DNA from: JACSRF01 sp963695505
Lineage (GTDB): Bacteria > Chloroflexota > Anaerolineae > Promineifilales > Promineifilaceae
Length of the DNA: 64,000 nucleotides
Direction: 5' to 3'
Assembly (NCBI GenBank): GCA_963695505.1
Contig: CAVOGX010000011.1
Coordinates: 62,001 to 126,000 of the forward strand
Each line of letters begins with the position of its first letter. Position 1 is the stretch's first letter. Under the pieces are notes generated by a model. That model was not told the origin of the DNA. It made no database searches and saw only the letters and a program-made list of their open reading frames with translations. The position numbers and the translations under genes were made by a program. Positions 55,185-63,320 of the stretch are shown here, one piece after another.

Positions 55185-55838
55185 CTAGCTGCTCGCCAAT
55201 AAATCCTCCAGGCTGGCGGGCTCCGCAGGCCAAAGATCTTGTTTCTTTAATACATCAATTGCTTCATGGACAACGTGATCTTCCTCACGAATATTGCCAT
55301 TTCGCGCCGAGCTGGGTATTGCCTCATAAGCTTGCTCCATGCTCACCAATCCGGCAATGAAGAGGGTTTGCGGTCCCAAAGAAGCCAGTTTCCGAAAGAA
55401 GGCGGCGGGGTGCTGTTTCCAGGAGGCCTGCAGGCGGGCCAGCAGCGCCTCAAATTCAGAAACGAGGCGGGTGGTAATATTTTGCGGTGTGACCAGATCG
55501 AGAATCGGCGCATCGGAAACCAGTGTGCAAATTGTTACCCCTTCCTGATTGGCAATTGTGAGCTGCCCGCCAAAGGAAAATGCTTCTACTACCTTGCCTT
55601 TGCGGTCGTGCAGCATAATTCGCCCCAGGCAGGCACGGTAGCTTTTGGGGCCGTGCCAACCATGAGAAATGGTGAGACGTTCGCGCCCGCCTTCCAGGCC
55701 GGCGACGACAAAATCAGCGCGTTCGGGGTCGTAATGGCGTTGCGTAGGGTCAGCATAAAGGTGAATCTCTAATTGAGGATAGCCCAAAGGATAGCCCTCA
55801 GTAGAAGGATAGAAAAAGAATCCGATGTCTCTCGTCAC
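55185..55838 (-). CDS. Hypothetical protein, 217 aa
   Basis: No family recognised. The first half is beta-rich (DIGFFFYPSTEGYPLGYPQL, EIHLYADP), the second helical (FEALLARLQASWKQHPAAFF), with an acidic C terminus. No signal or membrane segment. It overlaps the upstream cyclotransferase gene by four bases (ATGA), so translation is coupled, although that protein is a lipoprotein and this one looks cytoplasmic. A link to the TIR gene downstream is not evident; they are about 220 bases apart. Confidence 0.65.
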   Translation of the reverse strand: MTRDIGFFFYPSTEGYPLGYPQLEIHLYADPTQRHYDPERADFVVAGLEGGRERLTISHGWHGPKSYRACLGRIMLHDRKGKVVEAFSFGGQLTIANQEGVTICTLVSDAPILDLVTPQNITTRLVSEFEALLARLQASWKQHPAAFFRKLASLGPQTLFIAGLVSMEQAYEAIPSSARNGNIREEDHVVHEAIDVLKKQDLWPAEPASLEDLLASS

Positions 55839-56755
55839 TTTATTGGCTCCACTTCAATTTCAAAGAGGGCGGGCCAGAATTTGCCGGTGACAAATAAACG
55901 GCCGTTCTCCGCATCATACATAATCCCATTCAGTACGTCAGGGGGCCGGGGTAGCTCTACATTGTCCAACAGGCCAGAAAGATCGATCCAACCCGTGACA
56001 TGGCCATCTGCGGGATCAATGCGCACAATCAAATCCGTCAGCCAGACGTTGGCCCACACTTCTCCATTGATGTACTCTAACTCATTCAAGCGATGTACTG
56101 GCCCATTGTCATGTACCGCCACCCGGCCAATTTCGGCCAGCGTTTCCGGGTCCCAAAAGTACAGGTTGGACGTACCATCACTCACAATCAGCTTCTCGCC
56201 ATCGTGGGTAATACCCCACCCCTCCGTCGGGTAGCTGAATTCACGCAGCAGTTCAAAGCTTGTTTTATCATACACAAAACCCACGTTGTTCTGCCAGGTC
56301 AATTGAATGATGGTGTCTTCCCAGACGACGATGCCTTCGCCAAAATATTCCTCAGGAAGGTTGATGCTTTGCAGCACCTGCCCGGTTTCCAGGTCAACGC
56401 GGCGCAGGGTGGAAATGCCGCCGTAGGTATTGTTGAGACCCGTACCCTCGAAAACCGTGCCCCTGTCCCACACCATCCCCTGGGTGAAGGCTTCGGGGTC
56501 GTGGGGGTAAATGTTGATGATGCGATAGGTGTAATTGGCGGGCGGTCCCGGAGTGCTTGTTAGGATGGGGATGAAAATGGGGTTGGGCGTGGCAACGGCT
56601 TTTGTTGGGGTAGAGTCTGGCAACGTGGAAACGGCCGTTGCGGTTCCCGGTTCCGGCGAAAGGGAAGCTAGAGATAATGTCGTCATTTCGCTTTCACATG
56701 CCGTCAACAGCATAAAAACAATCACAAATAAACTTATTCGCATGCGCCTTACCAT
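55835..56755 (-). CDS. Glutaminyl-peptide cyclotransferase (glutamine cyclotransferase) lipoprotein
   Basis: 306 aa. The lipoprotein signal ends FMLLTAC (Cys19 or so), then a Thr/Pro linker. The five-bladed propeller typical of plant-type glutaminyl cyclases begins at IINIYPHDPEAFTQGMVWD; EGTGLNNTYGGISTLRRVDL, FGEGIVVWEDTIIQLTW, LNELEYINGEVWANVW and DVLNGIMYDAENGRLFVTGK are the family landmarks. The enzyme turns N-terminal glutamine into pyroglutamate on exported proteins. GAGGAG before ATG 56755. Confidence 0.9.
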   Translation of the reverse strand: MVRRMRISLFVIVFMLLTACESEMTTLSLASLSPEPGTATAVSTLPDSTPTKAVATPNPIFIPILTSTPGPPANYTYRIINIYPHDPEAFTQGMVWDRGTVFEGTGLNNTYGGISTLRRVDLETGQVLQSINLPEEYFGEGIVVWEDTIIQLTWQNNVGFVYDKTSFELLREFSYPTEGWGITHDGEKLIVSDGTSNLYFWDPETLAEIGRVAVHDNGPVHRLNELEYINGEVWANVWLTDLIVRIDPADGHVTGWIDLSGLLDNVELPRPPDVLNGIMYDAENGRLFVTGKFWPALFEIEVEPIK

Positions 56756-56805
56756 ATACTCTCCTCAAAAACAGTTTCTACCATTGCCAGTTTCACCCTC
56801 GACTG

Positions 56806-57261
56806 CTATTTAGGGAATGGCAATAAGGCGTGAGTCCGGGCTTTGTACACTCGGTAATCATCGCCAAATGTCTCTTCTAAGTAAATTTCTTCCTGGGGAA
56901 TGAGATAACGAAATAAGGCATAGGTTCCCAGGCAAATCAGCAGCATCAGCCACGAAGCGGCCACCAGAGCCAGCCCCGGCATAATGCCTAAAATGTGGGC
57001 GGCGTACAGCGGGTGGCGCATGTGGGCGTACAGCCCATCAGTCACCAACTGCCCGGCAGCATAAGCGCGGGTGGCCGCTCGCGCCGCCGCCACCATGCAC
57101 ATCAGCCCCAGCAGTACCCCTAACACACCTAGCAAGAAAATGGGCGTGCTTTCTAAGAAGGGCAGGCGCAGAGATGGGAAACGGCCGTTCAGCCAGGCCG
57201 CCAGCAGCAGCGCACTGTATCCCGGAACAAACAGCCGCTGCCCCACGCCCCATAAAGACAT
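56806..57261 (-). CDS. Isoprenylcysteine carboxyl methyltransferase/PEMT-like membrane enzyme
   Basis: 151 aa with about four membrane helices. The C-terminal signature GLYAHMRHPLYAAHILGIMP (His-Pro with adjacent Arg) and EEIYLEETFGDDYRVYKART match the ICMT/PEMT family, which binds S-adenosylmethionine in this segment. The methyl acceptor in bacteria is usually unknown. ATG 57261 follows the FAD oxidoreductase stop by one base, so co-translation is likely. Confidence 0.8.
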   Translation of the reverse strand: MSLWGVGQRLFVPGYSALLLAAWLNGRFPSLRLPFLESTPIFLLGVLGVLLGLMCMVAAARAATRAYAAGQLVTDGLYAHMRHPLYAAHILGIMPGLALVAASWLMLLICLGTYALFRYLIPQEEIYLEETFGDDYRVYKARTHALLPFPK

Positions 57262-57262
57262 C

Positions 57263-58639
57263 TTACAACTGCCCCACCGAGGCGTCCCAGCCGGCCAGCA
57301 GTTCGCGGTAGGCCGGGTCATCGTAGCGTTCGAGCAAAAAAGCGGGGGCATAATCGGGCAGTTCAGCCCCGGCGACGTGGGCCGCCAGCAGCTCTCCCGC
57401 CGCCATGGCCGCCATGATGCCATAGCCCGACAGCGCGCCGATAACGTATGCGCCCTGTACAGGCAGCGGGCCAATCAACGGCCGATTTTCCTGCGTCTTG
57501 CAGTAGTACCCCCCATCCACCACCGGCTGCGGCATGCGCTCCAAATACGCCGCCAGGCCGGGAATCATGCGCGTCAGGCCGCGTACCACCACCTCGCCAT
57601 ACTCTGGCTCAAAGCGTGTCGGCCATACCGGCTCCTGTGGCGCAATGTGGTAGGTCCACAGCAGCAGCAGCGTGCTCGCGCCCTCGCCCCCTTCCGGGCG
57701 AAAATGGGCGCCGCCGGGGAATTCTTGCAGCAGCCAGCGGGTTTCCTCGCTCTCCGCCAGAAATTCCCGCTCCTCGTCGCTCCAGGGCAGGGTCACCGGG
57801 TCGGTCCAGATCATCAGCGGCAGGTGGCGGGGCACAACGCCCAGGGTGTCTTCAAAAGCTATTTTGCCATGCAGCTCGTTGAAAACGGGCAGGTCAACGC
57901 CCAGCATCTGCCCGGCCTGGCGCAGCAGCGGCCCGGCGGCCAGTACGTAGTTGCCGGTAGCAATCTCCAGCGTGGCGTTGTCCTGGGTAACGTGCACGGT
58001 GTGAATACGGCCGTTATCCATGCTCACTCCCGTTACCCGGCCTTTTACCAACTGCGCGCCATGGGCCTTAGCCTGATCCAGCAGGTACATGCCAAACTGC
58101 TGCGCGCTCAGCCAGCCACAGCGGCGCGGGTGCAGCACCGCCAGCGTATCTGCAGCCGCAAAGGGAAAGTGCTGCTTAATCAGCGCCGGGTCCAGCAGCA
58201 GGTCAGCGCCATCAGGCTGGTCGTGGTAGCCATGGGCCGGGGCAGGCCGGTAAGGCTGCCCGCCCGCGCGTCCGTCATGCACGCGCACAGGCCCGGCCCC
58301 TAAAGCGGAAATCGTGCGCGCATTTTCCTGGAAGTCGACCACCTTCGCCGGATCGGCCGTCATGAACACGTAGCCGCGCCGGTTCAGGTGAAAATAATTG
58401 TCGCTTTCGTCGGCCAGTTCCTCCATGAGGTCAATGGAGCGGTTCATAAAGCGCACCATAGTGTCCCCGGGTCCAGGCCACCAGTTGCGGTAGCATTCAG
58501 TGGATTTGTCGCTGGTCAGGGTCAGCGGCGGCTGGTCATCCACCAACACCACGCGGCCTACACCCTGCTTAACCGCTAGATGGTAGGCTGCGGTAATTCC
58601 GGCAATGCCTGCGCCACATATCACGACATCTGCTTTCAT
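57263..58639 (-). CDS. FAD-dependent oxidoreductase (DAO/glycine-oxidase family)
   Basis: 458 aa. The N terminus has the FAD motif VVICGAGIAGITAAYHLA; TSDKSTECYRNWWPGPGDTM is a family feature in dimethylglycine- or sarcosine-dehydrogenase-like proteins. The C terminus shows the second FAD motif ENRPLIGPLPVQGAYVIGAL and GYGIMAAMAAGELLA. The substrate is probably an amine or amino acid but cannot be fixed. AGGAAGG before ATG 58639. The upstream gene on this strand is RNase Z, 42 bases away. Confidence 0.85.
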   Translation of the reverse strand: MKADVVICGAGIAGITAAYHLAVKQGVGRVVLVDDQPPLTLTSDKSTECYRNWWPGPGDTMVRFMNRSIDLMEELADESDNYFHLNRRGYVFMTADPAKVVDFQENARTISALGAGPVRVHDGRAGGQPYRPAPAHGYHDQPDGADLLLDPALIKQHFPFAAADTLAVLHPRRCGWLSAQQFGMYLLDQAKAHGAQLVKGRVTGVSMDNGRIHTVHVTQDNATLEIATGNYVLAAGPLLRQAGQMLGVDLPVFNELHGKIAFEDTLGVVPRHLPLMIWTDPVTLPWSDEEREFLAESEETRWLLQEFPGGAHFRPEGGEGASTLLLLWTYHIAPQEPVWPTRFEPEYGEVVVRGLTRMIPGLAAYLERMPQPVVDGGYYCKTQENRPLIGPLPVQGAYVIGALSGYGIMAAMAAGELLAAHVAGAELPDYAPAFLLERYDDPAYRELLAGWDASVGQL

Positions 58640-58681
58640 TATGTCACCTTCCTAGATGAGCAATCTTCAAATCTTGAGTTC

Positions 58682-59644
58682 TTAGGAATCAGTTTTCGCT
58701 GCCTTTTCCTTTTTTAACCGCGTTGCGCCGCCGCGGACAATTTGAAAATGGTCGAAGTCGCGCGCTACGTAGGTGCGTCGAAAGATGGCGCGCGCTTCCT
58801 GGCGCACGTCCCTTTCGTAGTAACGGCGCGAGAGATGGGTAAGAATCAATGTTTTCACTCCGGCGTCGCGGGCCAGTTGGGCTGCGCCGGCCGCAGTCAT
58901 GTGCCCAAAGTTGTGGGCCATTTCCGCTTCCTCGGCCACGTAAGTAGATTCGATCACCAGGGCATCGGCGTCCTGGCAAATGTCAACCAGGCCATCTGTG
59001 CTCCCCACGTCGCCAATGTGGACGTACTTGGTGCCGGGAATAGGCTCGCCCAACACGTCATCCGGGTGAATGGTGCGCCCATCGGCCAGGGTAACAGGCT
59101 CGCCGCGCACCAAAAGTGAACGCTCCGGGCCAAAGGGGACATTGAGGGCGGCTGCTTGTTCGGCCAGAAACGGCCGTCTTGTTTTTTCTGCAAACACAAA
59201 TCCGAAGCTGTCTGACCCACGATGGCTGACGGGAAACGAAGAGAGGGTAAACTTATCGTCTTCCATAACTAGCCCGGGCCGCAAGGGCAGCAGTTGAATG
59301 TCTACGGGCGGGCGCACGCCCAGGAAGACAACGTTGAAAAGCAGGTTGCTCACGCGTTTCAAGGCGTCTTTGCCTCCGTAAATTTCCAGGTTTTCTAAAT
59401 TTTCCCAGCGTGAAAGGGTGGAGATGAGTCCACCTAAACCTAATATGTGGTCAAGGTGGCCGTGGGTCAAAAGCACCTTGTCTAGCCGTTTAAAGCCCAA
59501 CCCACTCTGCAAAATCTGGCGCTGCGTGCCTTCGCCGCAGTCTAGCAGAAAACGATAATGGCGGTGAAGGACCATGTGCGCCGAAAGACCGCGGTGAACG
59601 GAGGGAGCAGAGGAGGAGGTGCCAAGAAAAATGAGTTCGAACAT
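58682..59644 (-). CDS. rnz: Ribonuclease Z
   Basis: tRNA 3 prime processing endonuclease of the metallo-beta-lactamase fold, 320 aa. It starts ELIFLGTSSSAPSVHRG. The metal motif is LLTHGHLDHILGLGG (His-x-His-x-Asp-His). Further ligands are in FPVSHRGSD, HIGDVGSTDG and ILTHLSRRYY, and PFLAEQAAALNVPFGPE is the family exosite region. Motif order and length fit the bacterial short form. The ribosome binding site is weak. Confidence 0.92.
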   Translation of the reverse strand: MFELIFLGTSSSAPSVHRGLSAHMVLHRHYRFLLDCGEGTQRQILQSGLGFKRLDKVLLTHGHLDHILGLGGLISTLSRWENLENLEIYGGKDALKRVSNLLFNVVFLGVRPPVDIQLLPLRPGLVMEDDKFTLSSFPVSHRGSDSFGFVFAEKTRRPFLAEQAAALNVPFGPERSLLVRGEPVTLADGRTIHPDDVLGEPIPGTKYVHIGDVGSTDGLVDICQDADALVIESTYVAEEAEMAHNFGHMTAAGAAQLARDAGVKTLILTHLSRRYYERDVRQEARAIFRRTYVARDFDHFQIVRGGATRLKKEKAAKTDS

Positions 59645-59680
59645 AGTGGTGTTTGGAATGATGTGACTGGTGATTGAATG

Positions 59681-60730
59681 TCAAGGTTTTTGGAAAGCGT
59701 TACCAACGACGGTTACCTTTCCGGGCTGGCCTTCAGCGCCATCAATTTGAATTCCCACGTCTAGCCAGCAGCGCAGAAGGGCAGCGTTGGTCAGGGTGTG
59801 CTGAGTAATGGCGGCGGTTGTGAAGGATGAACGGCCGTTTGCCAGGGCCAGTGGTATCAACAGTTGGTCGGCCAGATGCTGGTCGACCGCAACCTTATTG
59901 TCCATGAAAGACCGGATGTGGGCAACGGCCGTTTCCGCCACTTTGTCCGCCGGCAGCCCCTTGCGCCCCAGGCTGGTAGCCCCGCCACCTGCCACCCACA
60001 GCATAATCCCCGCTCCAGGCCCGCGCCCTGTTTCGCGCAGAGGATGGATGCTGGGCTGCAAACCGGCATCAACCAGCAAGTTGTGGGCGCGGCGGGCCAT
60101 GCGCTGGGGAATGTGGGCCGGCAGGTTGGTGACCGCAGCCAGCCCGTGTACGCGACGATCTGGCGTGGGGGTAAAGTCGGCGGCTTGCAAATGCGTGGTG
60201 GGATGGATAACGGCCGTCACCTGCCCCCCACCTGCCGGATACCAGCCCCAATCCTGCAAAGAGAGCTCGACCCTGGCTCCCAGCCGGGCGAATGCCGGCA
60301 AAGCGACTTCAGAGAGATAATGAAAGGGCGGGCTGAAGGGTACGTGGGTGCCTCCCAGCAAAACGATCCGCGCCGCGCCATCGGCAAAGAGCAAAGGCCA
60401 CATGATGGCCTGTAAAATGAGCGTGACCGCCCCGGCAGAACCACCCTGAGCAGCGTCGCTCACGTCGAAGCGGTACTCTCCACCGCGGGGTGCAGATTGC
60501 GGCTGGAATTCAAGGGTCTGCGAGTTTAGAGCGGCTCCTTTGACCTGGGCGGCAGAAACGGCGGCAGCCGCGTGAACGGCCGTCAGGTGCTGCGGGCGCA
60601 GGCCAGGCTTGGAACGCCCCGCGCGAATGTTGGTAAGGCGAAACGGCCGTTTTGTGAGCACCGCCATACTCAGACTGGTACGCAGTACCTGGCCACCACC
60701 CTCTCCTTGACTGCCATCAATTTCCAGCAC
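59681..60730 (-). CDS. rtcA: RNA 3 prime-terminal phosphate cyclase
   Basis: 349 aa. Converts a 3 prime phosphate on RNA to a 2 prime,3 prime-cyclic phosphate through an adenylated enzyme. Motifs: DGSQGEGGGQVLRTSLSMAV at the N terminus, GRSKPGLRPQHL, RETGRGPGAGIML, and the nucleophile histidine in ITQHTLTNAALL. GTG 60730 is the start. No rtcB or RtcR regulator is in view; RNase Z lies just downstream, so RNA maturation is a local theme. Confidence 0.93.
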   Translation of the reverse strand: MLEIDGSQGEGGGQVLRTSLSMAVLTKRPFRLTNIRAGRSKPGLRPQHLTAVHAAAAVSAAQVKGAALNSQTLEFQPQSAPRGGEYRFDVSDAAQGGSAGAVTLILQAIMWPLLFADGAARIVLLGGTHVPFSPPFHYLSEVALPAFARLGARVELSLQDWGWYPAGGGQVTAVIHPTTHLQAADFTPTPDRRVHGLAAVTNLPAHIPQRMARRAHNLLVDAGLQPSIHPLRETGRGPGAGIMLWVAGGGATSLGRKGLPADKVAETAVAHIRSFMDNKVAVDQHLADQLLIPLALANGRSSFTTAAITQHTLTNAALLRCWLDVGIQIDGAEGQPGKVTVVGNAFQKP

Positions 60731-60741
60731 GCCGGGTCCCC

Positions 60742-61359
60742 TTAACCAATATACACCTGCACCTGGTCGCCATCTTCGTCATCCACGTGCACAACCAGCG
60801 GCTCCGTACTCCCATCTCGCCAGCCAGCCTGCGCTGCCTCTAAAAACGACTCTGCCACATCTAGCTGGGACTGAGTATTGGTATCAACCCAACCTCGCGC
60901 AAAGCGCACGCCCCAGTTCGCCAATTGCAGCGGCAGCGGCAGGCTAATGGCAATGCGCCTGCCCCCATGTTCCCGCACGCGCACGTGCAGCCAGGGCGCG
61001 CGGCGGCTCCACCATGCCAGCAGCGTCAACCCAAAAGAAAGCAGGAACAAGCTCCAGATGCACACGAAACCCAGGGAAATGGCTCCGGCCGTGTCCTGAT
61101 AAATCCCCCTCAACCACAATCCAAAAACAAGGAGCAGCGCCAATGCTGCAAAAAAGGGTATCTGCCAAAAACGTCGGAACCGCTCCATATCCGGTGTTGG
61201 CTCCGGGCTAACGACTTCCCCTGTCAGCGGTTCAGGCGTCTCCGTTGCGTCCCGATCTGGCTCACCAGCTTCTACAGCCCGCAGCAAAGCCAGTGCCTGC
61301 TCGGTCGTTATCTTGCCATCTTGCAGCATACGCAAAATTTGCTCTCGCTCTTCTTGCAT
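60742..61359 (-). CDS. SHOCT-like/YvlB-N-type membrane protein
   Basis: 205 aa. The N-terminal helix pair EREQILRMLQDGKITTEQAL resembles the SHOCT-like/YvlB N-terminal module. Two membrane helices follow (PFFAALALLLVFGLWLRGIY and LGFVCIWSLFLLSFGLTLLA), then a soluble tail with LHVRVREHGGRRIAISLPL. It may regulate an envelope response by analogy with LiaX/YvlB proteins, which is inference. GAGGAG before ATG. The gap to rtcA is 11 bases, so they are probably co-transcribed. Confidence 0.7.
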   Translation of the reverse strand: MQEEREQILRMLQDGKITTEQALALLRAVEAGEPDRDATETPEPLTGEVVSPEPTPDMERFRRFWQIPFFAALALLLVFGLWLRGIYQDTAGAISLGFVCIWSLFLLSFGLTLLAWWSRRAPWLHVRVREHGGRRIAISLPLPLQLANWGVRFARGWVDTNTQSQLDVAESFLEAAQAGWRDGSTEPLVVHVDDEDGDQVQVYIG

Positions 61360-61441
61360 GGAGTTTCTCCTCAGCCGCTACCTAAAAGTGTCGGCAAAAA
61401 AGCGCTTCTGCGCCCATTCTACCACAAGCAGGTGCACCAAA

Positions 61442-61472
61442 AATAAAAAAGCCCCCGTTTTTCAGGGGGCTT
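61442..61472 (-). terminator. Terminator of the sugar-transferase gene
   Basis: On the minus strand AAGCCCCCT, loop GAAAAAC, GGGGGCTT and then TTTTATTT. Confidence 0.85.
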
Positions 61473-61497
61473 CGTAACAACTGTTTAGTGCTGATGC

Positions 61498-62199
61498 TTA
61501 ATAAGCGCCGTCGCCGCGCAAAACGGCCGGAATCGTGCGAAATATGATTTTTATGTCCAGCCAAATTGACCAATTATGGATATATTCCATATCCAGGTTA
61601 ACGCGCTCGTCATACGATGTATCCGAACGGCCGCTTACCTGCCATAGGCCAGTCAGCCCGGGAATCACCGTCATCAGCGTGTCGCCCCATTGCCCGTATT
61701 TTGTAATCTCGTCAGGAGCGATAATGCGCGGACCAACCAGGGACATATCCCGCAGCAGGATATTGAACAACTGCGGTAGTTCATCCAGGCTAAACTTGCG
61801 CAGCAGCTTGCCCACGCGCGTGACCCGCGGATCGCATTTCAGCTTGTAATTGCGGTCAAGTTCGGCCTTTAATTTTGGGTGCTGGGCCAAAATCTCATCA
61901 CCATTGATGTACATGGTGCGGAATTTGAAGGCATCGAAAGGAATACCACCCTTGCCCAAAACGCGCCTCCGGTAAAAAACTGGGCCTGGAGAATCCAACC
62001 GGATTGCCAGGGCAATGAAAGCAAAGAGCGGCAGGATGAAAAGCAGTGAGGGGATGGTTAGCGTGTAATCCAAAACCGCCTTCAAAACCTGTGCCGTTAT
62101 TCGTGATTGTCTTTTATCCAACGCCACCGATTGGACAGGTGTCGTATTTGTTTCAGGCTTTTTTATTACCACTTTATTAGCCACGGTCGTCTGTACCAT
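61498..62199 (-). CDS. Undecaprenyl-phosphate sugar phosphotransferase (bacterial sugar transferase)
   Basis: 233 aa, monotopic phosphoglycosyl transferase that starts exopolysaccharide repeat assembly by moving a sugar phosphate to undecaprenyl phosphate. The membrane-entering helix (VLDYTLTIPSLLFILPLFAF) is followed by IRLDSPGPVFYRRRVLGKGG, FDAFKFRTM, LLRKFSLDELPQLFNILLRD, MSLVGPR and PGLTGLWQVSGRSD. It lacks the N-terminal four-helix bundle of WbaP, so it is the minimal form. GGAAAGG before ATG. Divergent from the glycosyltransferase gene. Confidence 0.92.
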   Translation of the reverse strand: MVQTTVANKVVIKKPETNTTPVQSVALDKRQSRITAQVLKAVLDYTLTIPSLLFILPLFAFIALAIRLDSPGPVFYRRRVLGKGGIPFDAFKFRTMYINGDEILAQHPKLKAELDRNYKLKCDPRVTRVGKLLRKFSLDELPQLFNILLRDMSLVGPRIIAPDEITKYGQWGDTLMTVIPGLTGLWQVSGRSDTSYDERVNLDMEYIHNWSIWLDIKIIFRTIPAVLRGDGAY

Positions 62200-62292
62200 A
62201 TTTACCTTTCCAATGATTCTAGGGTAATGATTTGTCGATGATTGCTTGATAGTTCAATTTAATTGGGGAATATACTCCGAGTGTAGGATCCT

Positions 62293-62339
62293 AAGCTTAC
62301 AAGCAAGCTTACACTAAACTTACACCAAAACTTACTTTT
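62293..62339. repeat. Four 11-12 base direct repeats in the divergent intergenic region
   Basis: AAGCTTACAAGC, AAGCTTACACTA, AACTTACACCAA and AACTTACTTTT follow head to tail, sharing A-x-CTTACA. They lie between the sugar transferase and the glycosyltransferase and could be operator sites. Otherwise this 255-base gap shows no firm promoter; one ACGGCCGT is at 62349. Confidence 0.6.
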
Positions 62340-62454
62340 CCAATGGTACGGCCGTGCGCCAATAGGCGCATATAGCCATTGACGAGGTATAGCGATATGC
62401 TATGCTTGGCACTGGTATCGAATTGTTAAAACATTACATAAGGGATGGTTTATC

Positions 62455-63318
62455 GTGCAACCTGTAACCATCGTTATTCCTGCTTACAACGAAGGAAAGG
62501 GTATTGGCCCGACCTTGCAAAAAGTACGACAGATTTTAACCACAGCAAACATGTCCTGGGAAATAGTGGTGGTTGATGATGGGTCTACTGATGATACGGC
62601 AAACGTTGTCCAGCAGTTCGATTACGTACGGCTCATACAACATAGGCAAAACAAAGGGTATGGCGCATCTTTAAAAACCGGTATTCGCCAGGCACGCCAT
62701 GAAATAGTAGCCATTATTGACGCCGATGGCACCTACCCATGCGAAATGATTCCCAGCCTGGTTGAAGCAATGGATACCCATGACATGGTGGTGGGCGCAC
62801 GTACTGGGGAAACGGTGCAAGTACCACTGGAACGCCGTCCGGCCAAATGGGTCCTGAATCGCCTAGCAAATTACCTAAGCGGGATAGAAATCCCCGATCT
62901 AAATTCGGGTTTACGCGTGTTCAAAAGGGACGTAGTGACGCAGTATTTTCGGCAGCTGCCGGCAGGGTTTTCCTTTACAACGTCGATCACGCTGGCAATG
63001 CTGACCAATGATTACAACGTTCTCTACGTGCCAATCGATTATTTTAAGCGCACGGGTAAGTCCAAGATACGGCCGTTGCGCGATACCATTAACTTCTTCT
63101 CCCTCGTTGTCCGCGTCATCCTTTCATATCGCCCCTTGCGTGTGTTTGTGCCCATCGCCATCATTCTCAGCCTCATCAGCTTTACCAAAGTCGTGTACGA
63201 CATCAACGCCTACGACTTTCACATCGCTACGTCTACCGTTGTCATGCTCACCCTTACATTTCAAACCATCGTCTTGGGGCTAATTGCCGATCTCGTCGTT
63301 TCGCTGCACAAGAGCTAA
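62455..63318 (+). CDS. Family 2 glycosyltransferase, dolichol-phosphate-mannose-synthase-like
   Basis: 287 aa from a GTG start preceded by AAGGGATGG. GT-A fold motifs: TIVIPAYNEGKGIG, IVVVDDGSTDDTANV, NKGYGASLKTGI, DADGTYP (the Asp-x-Asp metal site) and GVARTG-like segments, then GSGLRVFKR-like LNSGLRVFKRDV. Two membrane helices at the C terminus (LRVFVPIAIILSLISFTKVV and VVMLTLTFQTIVLGLIADL) anchor it. It probably makes a polyprenyl-phosphate sugar for the GT-C protein encoded next, whose start is two bases downstream. Confidence 0.9.
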   Translation: MQPVTIVIPAYNEGKGIGPTLQKVRQILTTANMSWEIVVVDDGSTDDTANVVQQFDYVRLIQHRQNKGYGASLKTGIRQARHEIVAIIDADGTYPCEMIPSLVEAMDTHDMVVGARTGETVQVPLERRPAKWVLNRLANYLSGIEIPDLNSGLRVFKRDVVTQYFRQLPAGFSFTTSITLAMLTNDYNVLYVPIDYFKRTGKSKIRPLRDTINFFSLVVRVILSYRPLRVFVPIAIILSLISFTKVVYDINAYDFHIATSTVVMLTLTFQTIVLGLIADLVVSLHKS

Positions 63319-63320
63319 CC

